A stretch of DNA of 13,445 nt from JASLDZ01 sp964242895 (GCA_964242895.1 CAXTBN010000067.1:1-13445), one strand, 5' to 3'; counted from the first letter of the stretch, positions 1 through 7,637 are shown. Made by a program: numbers and translations. Notes: generated by a model not told the origin, from the sequence alone.

Positions 1-1184
<1,184 letters not shown>

Positions 1185-1207
1185 TCGGGGCATGGTCATC
1201 GAAGTCG

Positions 1208-1237
1208 CGAAGGGCGGGGACCAGTCCCCGCCCTTCG
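1208..1237 (+). terminator. GC hairpin after ftsH, probable transcription terminator
   Basis: Two perfectly complementary 13-base arms, CGAAGGGCGGGGA (1208-1220) and TCCCCGCCCTTCG (1225-1237), are separated by the 4-base loop CCAG. The hairpin starts 24 bases after the ftsH stop codon and ends 17 bases before the preferred folP start. The downstream T content is low (TCGTT), so it is not a textbook intrinsic terminator, but stems like this are common at gene ends in G+C-rich genomes. It could also act as an attenuator or an mRNA 3'-end stabiliser. Confidence 0.75.
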
Positions 1238-1254
1238 TCGTTCCGGAGCCCCGC

Positions 1255-2070
1255 ATGACCCTGGTCATGGGCGTGCTGAACGTCACGCCCGACAGCTTCT
1301 CCGACGGCGGCGACTTCGCCGATTCCGCCGTCGCGGTCGCACGAGCCCTGCGATTCGCCGACCAGGGCGCCGACTGGATCGACGTCGGCGGCGAGTCCAC
1401 CCGCCCCGGCTCGCTGCCGGTCGACGAGGCGGAGGAGCTGGCCCGTGTGCTCCCGGTGATCCGTGGCGCACGCGCCGCCTCGGCCGTGGCCCTGTCCATC
1501 GACACCGCCAAGCCCGCCGTCGCCCGCGCCGCCGTCGCGGCGGGCGCGTCCCTTTGGAACGACGTCACCGCCCTCGCCGCCCCCGGCGCGCCGGACCTCG
1601 CCGCCGAACTCGGCTGCGAGGTGGTGCTGATGCACATGAAGGGCGCGCCGCTGACCATGCAGCGCGACCCCGCCTACGACGACGTGGTGGGCGAGGTGGA
1701 GGCGTTCCTGCTCGCCCGCGCCGACGTCGCCGTCGCGGCCGGCGTCGCCCGCGAGCGCATCTGGCTCGACCCGGGCGTCGGCTTCGGAAAGACGGCCGTG
1801 CACAACATCGCCCTGCTCAACGCCCTCCCCCGTCTGGCCGCCCACGGCTTGCGCATCCTCGTCGGCGCGAGCCGCAAGCGCACCGTGCTCCACCTCGACC
1901 CCACCGCCACGGACCCGCGCGACCGCCTCGGCGGCAGCCTCGCCCTAGCGCTCCACGCCGCCGCCCACGGCGCCGCCGCGGTGCGCGTGCACGATGTGCG
2001 CGAGACCCGCCAGGCGCTCCTCGTCCAGGCCGCCCTGCGAGGCGCGGCGGCCACACTCCCGACGCGCTGA
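1255..2070 (+). CDS. folP: Dihydropteroate synthase (FolP)
   Basis: This cytosolic enzyme condenses p-aminobenzoate with 6-hydroxymethyl-7,8-dihydropterin diphosphate to give dihydropteroate in folate synthesis; it is the sulfonamide target. With the start at 1255 the protein has 271 residues, normal for the family. The TIM-barrel signatures occur in order: NVTPDSFSDGG (9-19), DVGGESTRPG (43-52), SIDTAK (81-86), WND (101-103), LMHMKG (125-130), LDPGVGFGK (171-179), VGASRKR (203-209) and VRVHDVRET (243-251). An in-frame ATG at 1192 would add 21 residues, but they would be encoded across the ftsH hairpin and have no family counterpart. The ATG at 1255 has GGAG six bases upstream and begins right at the first barrel strand. 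It follows ftsH on the same strand. No promoter is obvious in the short gap, so some read-through from ftsH is possible. Identification is very sure; the start is likely. Confidence 0.96.
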   Translation: MTLVMGVLNVTPDSFSDGGDFADSAVAVARALRFADQGADWIDVGGESTRPGSLPVDEAEELARVLPVIRGARAASAVALSIDTAKPAVARAAVAAGASLWNDVTALAAPGAPDLAAELGCEVVLMHMKGAPLTMQRDPAYDDVVGEVEAFLLARADVAVAAGVARERIWLDPGVGFGKTAVHNIALLNALPRLAAHGLRILVGASRKRTVLHLDPTATDPRDRLGGSLALALHAAAHGAAAVRVHDVRETRQALLVQAALRGAAATLPTR

Positions 2071-2173
2071 CCTCGATCCGCAACTCCGGCAGTGGCGAAA
2101 GGCCGAAGGACGCCTATCTTCCCGTGCGACGACGCCGGCGTCCCTCGCCGGCCTGCTCCCGAAAGGCGCGCCG

Positions 2174-2599
2174 ATGCTCTCCGCCCTGCTCCTGGCGGTG
2201 GCCGTACAGGCCGCGCCCGTCACCTACGTCGACGCGCAGGACCTCACCGTGCTGGTGGAGAACGTGCCCGACGACCGCGGCGTCGTGCGCGTGGACGTCT
2301 GCGGGCCGCAGGGCTTCCTCGGCGGTGAGTGCGGGCACACGGTCACGGTCAAGGCGCACGCCGGGACGATCGCCGTACGTGTGCCTGGGGTGCCGCCGGG
2401 CGACTGGGCTGTGCAGGCCTACCACGACCGGGACGAGAACGGCGTGCTGACGCGCAACCGGCTCGGCATGCCCGTGGAGGCGTTCGGCTTCTCGCGTGCG
2501 CCGTCGCTCGGTCTGCACGGCCCGAAATTCGTCAACGCAGCCTTCACCCACGGCGTCCAGCCGCAGACGGTGACGGTGAAGCTGCGCAAGCTGTTCTGA
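2174..2599 (+). CDS. Secreted DUF2141-family protein
   Basis: This is a 141-residue exported protein of unknown function. The N-terminus MLSALLLAVAVQAAP is a short signal peptide, probably cleaved after an alanine near residue 14, so the mature protein should be periplasmic or extracellular. The features I associate with DUF2141 are present: a valine-rich beta region, YHDRDENGVL (83-92), LGMPVEAFGFS (97-107), FVNAAF (119-124) and TVTVKL at the end. Two cysteines (43 and 53) could form a disulphide. The frame is open further upstream to 1994, but that part overlaps folP and is arginine/serine-rich shadow sequence. The ATG at 2174 has AAAGG seven bases upstream and begins the signal peptide. 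It sits 103 bases after folP on the same strand and converges on the cupin gene. The molecular function is not known to me. Confidence 0.82.
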   Translation: MLSALLLAVAVQAAPVTYVDAQDLTVLVENVPDDRGVVRVDVCGPQGFLGGECGHTVTVKAHAGTIAVRVPGVPPGDWAVQAYHDRDENGVLTRNRLGMPVEAFGFSRAPSLGLHGPKFVNAAFTHGVQPQTVTVKLRKLF

Positions 2600-2604
2600 C
2601 CGCG

Positions 2605-3000
2605 TCAGCCGCCGTAGTCGGCGTCGCTCACCGGTTCGAGCCAGGTCACCGCTTCGCCGCCCTGCGACAGCTGCAGCGCCACGTGTGTCATGCCGACGGT
2701 GGCCGAGGCGCCGTGCCAGTGCCGCTCGCCCGGCGCGAACCAGACCACGTCGCCCGGCCGCAGCTCCTCGCGCCCACCCCCCTCGCGCGCCGCCCAACCA
2801 AGTCCGGCGGTGACCAGCAGCGTCTGGCCGAGCGGGTGCGTGTGCCAGCGCGTGCGTGCGCCCGGTTCGAAGGTGACCGACGCCGCCGCCGGACGAACGC
2901 CTTCCTGCGCACCGATCAGGGTGTCGACACGCACCCGCCCGGTGAACCAATCCGCAGGACCCGCCTGAGAGGCCAGCGCGCCCGCGCGTGTGATCTCCAT
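2605..3000 (-). CDS. Cupin protein of the (R)-hydroxynitrile lyase-like (GtHNL) type
   Basis: A single-domain cupin of 131 residues with no signal peptide, so probably cytosolic. The first cupin motif is FEPGARTRWHTHPLGQT (44-60) and the second is PGDVVWFAPGERHWHG (82-97). His53, His55, Gln59 and His94 match, in position and spacing, the metal ligands I recall for the manganese-dependent hydroxynitrile lyase of Granulicella tundricola. The flanking phrases GPADWFTG and TFEPGART are also typical of that group. Those enzymes can add cyanide to aldehydes in vitro, but the natural role of most members is unknown, so I do not assert a cyanohydrin reaction here. A general dioxygenase or isomerase role remains possible. 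The start codon has GGAG nine bases upstream. gatB lies 141 bases upstream on the same strand. A short inverted repeat (3014-3027) near the start may be a regulator site. Confidence 0.85.
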   Translation of the reverse strand: MEITRAGALASQAGPADWFTGRVRVDTLIGAQEGVRPAAASVTFEPGARTRWHTHPLGQTLLVTAGLGWAAREGGGREELRPGDVVWFAPGERHWHGASATVGMTHVALQLSQGGEAVTWLEPVSDADYGG

Positions 3001-3013
3001 GGATGTGTTCTCC

Positions 3014-3027
3014 GTTCCGGATGGAAC
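3014..3027. promoter_or_regulatory. Short inverted repeat upstream of the cupin gene, possible operator
   Basis: GTTCC-GGAT-GGAAC is a perfect 5-base inverted repeat 14 bases before the cupin start codon, next to its ribosome-binding site on the minus strand. Its position would suit a repressor site or a small mRNA hairpin that affects initiation. Arms of five bases can arise by chance, and no regulator gene is nearby to support a link. Confidence 0.25.
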
Positions 3028-3141
3028 AACGCGGGGCCGCGTCGACGGGGTCCGCCTCGCGTGTGCAGGAGGTCTGGAGAGCTCCGTCCGACTTCGACGC
3101 TGAAGGCGCGACCTCTTCGGCTGCGGGGCGCGCCCTGAGGG

Positions 3142-4623
3142 CTACAGTCCCAGCTTCGCCTTCAGGATCTCGTTGACCGCCGCGGGATTGGCCTTGCCGC
3201 CCGTCGCCTTCATGACCTGCCCGACGAACCAGCCCACGGCCTGCGGCTTCGCACGGGCGGCCTCCACCTTGTCCGGGTTCGCGGCCATGATCTCGGACAC
3301 CGCCGCCTCGATCGCGCCCGTGTCGGTCACCTGCACGAGGCCGTGGCGCTCCACGATCTCGCCCGGGGCGCCCTCGCCCTCCCACATGCGCTCGAACACG
3401 TCCTTGGCGATGCGCGAGGAGACGACGCCCGTCTCGATCAGCTCCACCAGCTCGGCCACATGCGCGGCGCTGACGGGTGAGCGGTCGAACTCGAGGCCCG
3501 CGCCGGAGAGCCGGCCGGAGAGGTCGTTCAGCACCCAGTTGGCGACGAGCTTGGCGTCGCGGCCGCGCGCGGCCGTCTCGAAGAACTCGGCGCGCACAGG
3601 ATCGCCCACCAGCACGGAGGCGTCGTAGGCCGACAGGCCGTACTGCGTCTGCATCCGCTCGCGCTTGGCGTCCGGCAGCTCGGGCAGCTCGGCCTGCAGG
3701 CGCGCGATCCACTCCGCATCGAGCTCGAGGGGCAGCAGGTCGGGGTCGGGGAAATAACGGTAGTCGTGCGCCTCCTCCTTGGAGCGCATGGAGCGCGTCT
3801 CACCGCGGCCGGCGTCGAACAGGCGCGTCTCCTGCGTGATGCTCCCGCCGTCCTCCAGGATCTCGACCTGCCGGCGCGCCTCGAACACGATGGCCTGTTG
3901 GATGAAGCGCATGGAGTTCATGTTCTTCAGTTCGCAGCGCGTGCCGAGCGGCCCGCCCGGGCGGCGCACGGACACGTTCACGTCGGCGCGCAGGTTGCCC
4001 TTCTCCATGTCGCCGTCGGAGGTGCCGAGATAGCGCACCAGCTGACGCAGGGTCTTCACGTAGGCGGCAGCGTCCTCGGGCGAGCGCAGGTCGGGCTTGC
4101 TGACGATCTCCATCAGCGCGGTGCCGGCGCGGTTCAGGTCCACGTAGGTGGCGTTCGGGTCCATGTCGTGGATCGACTTGCCGGCGTCCTGCTCCAGGTG
4201 CAGCCGCTCGATGCCGACCTGGAAGGTCGAGCCGTCGTCGCGCTCCACCGTCAGCACCCCCTCGCCGACGATAGGGTCCTTGAACTGGCTGATCTGGTAG
4301 CCCTGCGGCAGGTCCGGATAGAAGTAGTTCTTGCGGTCGAAACGCGACCAGCTGTTGATCTGCGCGCGAAGGCCGAGCCCGGTCTTCACCGCCTGCTCGA
4401 CGCAATGGCGGTTGATCACCGGCAGCATGCCGGGGAAGCCCGCGTCCACCAGGCTGACCTGGGTGTTGGGCGCGGCGCCGAAGCCCACGGCCGCGCCCGA
4501 GAACAGCTTGGCGTGGCTGGCCACCTGGGCGTGGACCTCCAGGCCCATGACCACTTCCCACTCGCCCGTGCGCCCCGCTATGCGGAAGGGGGCGCGGGCG
4601 GACGTCGTCGCCACATCGCTCAT
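3142..4623 (-). CDS. gatB: Aspartyl/glutamyl-tRNA(Asn/Gln) amidotransferase subunit B (GatB)
   Basis: GatB is the tRNA-binding kinase subunit of GatCAB. It activates Glu-tRNA(Gln) or Asp-tRNA(Asn) with ATP so that ammonia from GatA converts it to the amide form. The 493-residue product is of usual length. Signatures in order: GLEVHAQ (27-33), SLVDAGFPGMLPVIN (57-71), FDRKNYFYPDLPQGYQISQ (95-113), LEQDAGKSIHD, a DLNRAG-containing segment, GTSDGDMEKGNLRADVNVS, ELKNMNS, and SMRSKEEAHDYRYFPDPDLL. The C-terminal YqeY-like tRNA-binding domain ends in GGKANPAAVNEILKAKLGL. The frame stays open to a TTG at 4680, but family members start close to the EWEVVMGLEVH segment, so I prefer the ATG at 4623; no strong Shine-Dalgarno is visible for either. 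gatA and gatC are not in the window. The gene is divergent from the lipoprotein gene and is followed by the cupin gene on the same strand. Confidence 0.96.
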   Translation of the reverse strand: MSDVATTSARAPFRIAGRTGEWEVVMGLEVHAQVASHAKLFSGAAVGFGAAPNTQVSLVDAGFPGMLPVINRHCVEQAVKTGLGLRAQINSWSRFDRKNYFYPDLPQGYQISQFKDPIVGEGVLTVERDDGSTFQVGIERLHLEQDAGKSIHDMDPNATYVDLNRAGTALMEIVSKPDLRSPEDAAAYVKTLRQLVRYLGTSDGDMEKGNLRADVNVSVRRPGGPLGTRCELKNMNSMRFIQQAIVFEARRQVEILEDGGSITQETRLFDAGRGETRSMRSKEEAHDYRYFPDPDLLPLELDAEWIARLQAELPELPDAKRERMQTQYGLSAYDASVLVGDPVRAEFFETAARGRDAKLVANWVLNDLSGRLSGAGLEFDRSPVSAAHVAELVELIETGVVSSRIAKDVFERMWEGEGAPGEIVERHGLVQVTDTGAIEAAVSEIMAANPDKVEAARAKPQAVGWFVGQVMKATGGKANPAAVNEILKAKLGL

Positions 4624-4691
4624 GGCCGGGCTGTACACGATTTCGGGAGGCGGACGCGAGAGGCGTGTAACAGCTTGCAACCGTCCGTGAT

Positions 4692-4710
4692 CGGCGACAT
4701 TCTATCGCCG
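4692..4710. promoter_or_regulatory. Inverted repeat in the divergent gatB / lipoprotein intergenic region
   Basis: CGGCGA (4692-4697) and TCGCCG (4705-4710) form a perfect 6-base inverted repeat around the AT-richer centre CATTCTA. The 107-base gap between the divergent gatB start and the lipoprotein start is the least G+C-rich part of this neighbourhood and should contain both promoters. The repeat lies 20 bases before the lipoprotein start, where it could be an operator. I cannot identify convincing -35/-10 pairs for either direction. Confidence 0.3.
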
Positions 4711-4730
4711 TAACCTTTCTGGAGAGCGCC

Positions 4731-5132
4731 ATGTCCGTGCGGTCTTCAATGCAGTCCTCATCCCTTGGTGTCCTATCGGCCTGTGCGCTGCTGGGAGCCT
4801 GCGCCCACGATCCCGGCGCGCCCTCCGCCTCCCTGTCCGCCAACGACCTGCCCGAGCTCGGGGAGGCGGCGCCGGCGCCTCCGGCCTTGATGCTGGCGAA
4901 GCTCGACCTGAACACGCCGGTGTCGCGCCTCTGCGCGAACCCCCGCGCCAAGGCCGTGCTGGATTCCGACCTGCCGGGCCTGACCACCCGGCCGGAGTTC
5001 CCCTTCTTCAAGAACATGAGCCTGAACGCGCTCAAGAAGATGAGTCGCGGCCAGATGAGCGACGCCGACCTCGCCAAGGTGCGCGCCGAACTCGCCCGGC
5101 TGGACGAAGCGCCCCAGGGCGCCGAACAGTAG
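4731..5132 (+). CDS. Small probable lipoprotein of unknown function
   Basis: A 133-residue protein I cannot name. The N-terminus has a basic residue (Arg4), a hydrophobic stretch and the lipobox-like LLGAC (an alternative is VLSAC just before it), so it is probably lipidated and membrane-anchored. A low-complexity Ala/Pro/Ser linker follows. The C-terminal half contains a helical-looking module: LDLNTPVSRLCANPRAKAVL, then DLPGL, FPFFKNMSLNALKKMS, and a closing helix DADLAKVRAELARL. I have the impression of similar NTPV...KAVLD.DLPGL...MSL modules in other alphaproteobacterial secreted proteins, but this is memory only. The start has GGAG six bases upstream. It is divergent from gatB and convergent with ybaB, 12 bases away. 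Coding is supported by the signal peptide, the ribosome-binding site and the patterned sequence. Confidence 0.75.
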   Translation: MSVRSSMQSSSLGVLSACALLGACAHDPGAPSASLSANDLPELGEAAPAPPALMLAKLDLNTPVSRLCANPRAKAVLDSDLPGLTTRPEFPFFKNMSLNALKKMSRGQMSDADLAKVRAELARLDEAPQGAEQ

Positions 5133-5144
5133 CGGCCGACGCGC

Positions 5145-5483
5145 CTAGCGGCCGAAGCCCGGGAAGCCGGGCAGGCCGCCCGCCATGCCCGCGAGCGGGC
5201 CCATGGCGTCCTGCATCGCCTTCTGCCCGGCAGCGTCGAGCTTCGCCTTCGCGTCCGCGTGGGCGGCGATCAGCAGGTCGCCGACCACCTCGGCCTCGTC
5301 GGGCGCGAGCAGGCTTGAGTCGATGCGCACCGCGGCGAGTTCGCCCGAGCCCTTCAGGGTGACGCTCACCAGGCCGCCGCCCGCCTGCCCCTCGGCGACG
5401 GTCTCCTGCAACTTGGCCTGAGCCTCGGCCAGCTTGGCCTGCATGCCCTGCGCCTGCTTCATGAGCGCGTTCAGATCGGTCAC
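5145..5483 (-). CDS. ybaB: YbaB/EbfC family nucleoid-associated protein
   Basis: A small DNA-binding protein of the nucleoid, encoded next to dnaX in very many bacteria. The 112-residue product starts VTDLNALMKQAQGMQAKLAE, the family's N-terminal helix. It continues with the central sheet VSVTLKGSGELAAVRIDSSL (39-58) and a C-terminal amphipathic helix, then ends in a Gly/Pro/Met-rich tail (GGLPGFPGFGR). The frame is open upstream to 5537, but this overlaps dnaX and gives arginine-rich shadow sequence. I chose the GTG at 5481-5483 because it begins exactly at the conserved helix and overlaps the dnaX stop as GTGA, which indicates translational coupling. The function comes from the family (homodimer binding DNA, roles in chromosome organisation) and not from anything unique here. 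recR, the frequent third member of this cluster, is about 5 kb away. Confidence 0.93.
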   Translation of the reverse strand: MTDLNALMKQAQGMQAKLAEAQAKLQETVAEGQAGGGLVSVTLKGSGELAAVRIDSSLLAPDEAEVVGDLLIAAHADAKAKLDAAGQKAMQDAMGPLAGMAGGLPGFPGFGR

Positions 5484-7468
5484 GGTTCGCTCTCGCTGTC
5501 GCGGTTGTCGAGGTCCTCGACGTCGTACGGGGCCCACTCGCCCGGGTCGTGTCGAGCTTCGTCGCGCTCGTCGTCATCCCCGTGCGGCTCGGCGGAGGCG
5601 GGGGGCGGGGCGGCCGGCGGATCGGGCGTGCGGTCGCGCACGCCGACCACCTCCGCGCCCGGGAAGGCGGCCAGGATCGCCTGCACGAAAGGGTCGGCCT
5701 CCGCCGCCTCACGCCGCTCGCGCTCGATCCGCCGCCCGCGTTCGGAGGCGGTCTCCGGCGCAGGCGCGGCGGGATCGTCGGCCTCCGGCGCGGCGAGGGG
5801 CGCGGCGACGTCGACCAGCCAGGTGCGCCCGGTCCACTCCTTCAGCTTGGCCGCGAGGCGCGGGCCGAGGTTGGGCGGAGCCTTGGGCGCGGGCGCGAAG
5901 GCGAAGGCGCCCGGCTTGACCGACAGGGGCCGCACGAACTTGTGGACGTCGAATTTCAGGGCGAGGTCGCCGCGGGTTTCGATGAGCGCCATCAGCTCGG
6001 CGGGGGTCTGCGGCTGGGCGAGCGCGCGAGGCGCGTCGGCCGGCGCGGGATCACGGACGGTCGCGGGTGAGGCGTAGGCCTGCACCGCGCCGCCACCGCC
6101 ACCCGCCGCCCGGGCGCCCCCTCCTCCGCCGCCAACCGATGGCGCGCCGGGTGCGTCGCCGCCGCCCACGGGCGCGCGACCCTCGCGCAACGCCTTGAGC
6201 GCCTCCTCCGGCCCTGGCAGGTCGGCGGCGTAGGCCAGGCGGATCAGCGCCATCTCCACCGCCGCTGCCGGGTCGGGCGCCCGGCGCACCTCGTCGTGCG
6301 CCTTGAGCAGCATCTGCCACAGGCGCGACAGGGCGCCCGCCGAGGCGCGGCCGCCCGCCTCCTGCAGCCGCGCCGCTTGCTCCCGGGGCAGGCCGAGCAC
6401 GTCCGCGCCGATCGCCTTCGCCACCGCCGCCCCGTGCGCGTGCTCGAGGAGGTCGCCCACCACCTGCGCCGGGTCGGCGCCATAGCCGTACAGCGTGCGG
6501 AAGCCGGCGAGCGCGTCGGCGACCCGGCCCGACAGCACCGCCTCGAACAGGCTCAGCGTCTGGCCGCGGTCGGCAAGGCCCAGCATGTCGCGCACCGCTT
6601 CGCCGCTCACCGCGCGGCCTCCCTCGCCGAGCACGATGGCCTGGTCGAGCAAGGACAGGCCGTCGCGCACCGAGCCCTCGGCGGCGCGTGCGATCAGCGC
6701 CAGGCCGTCCGGCTCGACGGCCGCGCCCTCCTGCGCGGCGACGCGCTCCAGGTGCGGGCCGAGCACGTCGGGCTCCACGCGGCGCAGGTCGAAGCGCTGG
6801 CAGCGCGAGAGGATGGTCACCGGCACCTTGCGGATCTCGGTGGTGGCGAAGATGAACTTGGCGTGCGGAGGCGGCTCCTCCAGAGTCTTCAACAGGGCGT
6901 TGAAGGCAGCCGTCGACAGCATATGGACTTCATCAATGATGTAGACCTTGGAGCGGGCCTCGACCGGCGCGTAGCGGACGCTGTCCAAGAGCTCGCGCAT
7001 CTCGTCGACCTTGGTGCGGCTGGCGGCGTCCAGCTCCAGCACGTCGAGGTGACGGCCCTCCAGGATCGAGCGGCAGTGGGCGCCCTCGATGTTCAGGTCC
7101 ACCGACGGGCCGTGGACCGTGTCGCTCTCGTAATTCAGCGCCCGGGCCAGCAGTCGCGCCGTGGTGGTCTTGCCGACGCCGCGCACGCCCGTGAGCATGA
7201 AGGCGTGGGCGATGCGGCCCGTTGCAAAAGCGTTGGTGAGCGTGCGGACCATGGCCTCCTGGCCGATCAGGTCCTCGAAGCGCCGCGGCCGGTACTTGCG
7301 CGCCAGCACCTGGTAGGCGGGCGCGGGCTGCGGCGGCGCAACTGCGGTCGCCGGGAGCGTCGGCGCAGCGGGCGCGCCGAACATGTCGTCGGTGTCGGGA
7401 TCACGCTCGACGGTTTGTTCGGCGGGCCCTTCGTCCACGTCCCAGGGCGGTGCGTCGAGATCGGACAT
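5480..7468 (-). CDS. dnaX: DNA polymerase III subunit tau (DnaX)
   Basis: This is the AAA+ clamp-loader subunit that loads the beta clamp and links the polymerases at the replication fork. The 662-residue product has an acidic N-terminal extension of about 50 residues, then YQVLARKYRPRRFEDLIGQE (52-71), Walker A GVRGVGKTT (94-102), Walker B with DEVH (179-182), NALLKTLEEPP (190-200), FATTEIRKVPVTILSRCQRF with the SRC arginine finger (221-223), and GSVRDGLSLLDQ (265-276). A Gly-rich linker (435-460) leads to the alphaproteobacterial tau C-terminus with RGDLALKFD and LKEWTGRTWLVDVA. Only Cys132 remains where E. coli has four zinc cysteines. The ATG at 7468 has AAGGGAG 11 bases upstream and follows ffs. 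An open extension to 7762 crosses ffs and is not coding. The stop overlaps ybaB. I see no convincing frameshift site for a gamma form. Confidence 0.96.
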   Translation of the reverse strand: MSDLDAPPWDVDEGPAEQTVERDPDTDDMFGAPAAPTLPATAVAPPQPAPAYQVLARKYRPRRFEDLIGQEAMVRTLTNAFATGRIAHAFMLTGVRGVGKTTTARLLARALNYESDTVHGPSVDLNIEGAHCRSILEGRHLDVLELDAASRTKVDEMRELLDSVRYAPVEARSKVYIIDEVHMLSTAAFNALLKTLEEPPPHAKFIFATTEIRKVPVTILSRCQRFDLRRVEPDVLGPHLERVAAQEGAAVEPDGLALIARAAEGSVRDGLSLLDQAIVLGEGGRAVSGEAVRDMLGLADRGQTLSLFEAVLSGRVADALAGFRTLYGYGADPAQVVGDLLEHAHGAAVAKAIGADVLGLPREQAARLQEAGGRASAGALSRLWQMLLKAHDEVRRAPDPAAAVEMALIRLAYAADLPGPEEALKALREGRAPVGGGDAPGAPSVGGGGGGARAAGGGGGAVQAYASPATVRDPAPADAPRALAQPQTPAELMALIETRGDLALKFDVHKFVRPLSVKPGAFAFAPAPKAPPNLGPRLAAKLKEWTGRTWLVDVAAPLAAPEADDPAAPAPETASERGRRIERERREAAEADPFVQAILAAFPGAEVVGVRDRTPDPPAAPPPASAEPHGDDDERDEARHDPGEWAPYDVEDLDNRDSESEP

Positions 7469-7503
7469 GATCCGGCGCTCCCTTCGATCACGAGGACGGG
7501 CGA

Positions 7504-7601
7504 GGGTGGAGACTGGACGGCGACCCGAAACGGGACTCGTTGCGGCTGCTGCCTTTCGGCCCTGACCGGGTTGGCGAGGGTTCCGCCCGCCGCCAGCCTC
7601 C
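7504..7601 (-). ncRNA. ffs: Signal recognition particle RNA (4.5S type)
   Basis: The minus strand reads GGTCAGG (7567-7561), then GCC-GAAA-GGC and AGCAGCC (7560-7544). This is the universally conserved helix 8 of SRP RNA with its GNRA tetraloop and asymmetric loop, which binds the Ffh M domain. The ends pair: GGAGGCTGG (7601-7593) is fully complementary to CCAGTCTCC (7516-7508), counting one G-U, and further inward CGGCG can pair with CGCCG. The 3' end CTCCACCC resembles the E. coli 4.5S terminus, giving about 98 nt. With Ffh, the RNA targets nascent membrane proteins to FtsY and the translocon. It lies 35 bases upstream of dnaX on the same strand, a recurrent bacterial arrangement. A promoter-like element is placed so that transcription would begin at about 7601. 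The exact ends are inferred. Confidence 0.93.
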
Positions 7602-7606
7602 GCCGG

Positions 7607-7637
7607 CACATATCGCCCGCAGGCGGGACGGGCGCAA
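7607..7637 (-). promoter_or_regulatory. Candidate promoter of ffs (and probably dnaX)
   Basis: On the minus strand TTGCGC (7637-7632) and ATATGT (7613-7608) are separated by 18 bases, in an otherwise extremely GC-rich stretch. Transcription would start about 6-7 bases after the -10 element, that is near 7601, which is also the first base of the SRP RNA terminal helix. The positional agreement supports it; the -35 and -10 matches themselves are moderate. No terminator is evident between ffs and dnaX, so dnaX and ybaB may be read from here too. Confidence 0.5.

Noticed and set aside
2114..3712. Minus-strand open frame of 532 codons spanning the cupin and gatB ends
   Set aside because: It covers parts of three well-supported genes in another frame, and its composition is Arg/Gly/Ala only.
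4624..4680. TTG at 4680 as the gatB start, adding 19 residues
   Set aside because: The extra residues are not a family feature, TTG is a rare start, and the ATG at 4623 suits the family length; not fully excluded.
3766..4713. Plus-strand open frame of 315 codons opposite gatB
   Set aside because: His/Val/Ala-rich shadow of a conserved gene. No motif or ribosome-binding site is visible, and gatB coding is certain.
6051..6170. Programmed -1 frameshift in the glycine-rich dnaX linker giving a gamma form
   Set aside because: A G run (AGGGGGC) precedes a nearby stop in the -1 frame at 6051, but there is no canonical slippery heptamer. Such runs are expected from glycine codons at this G+C content.
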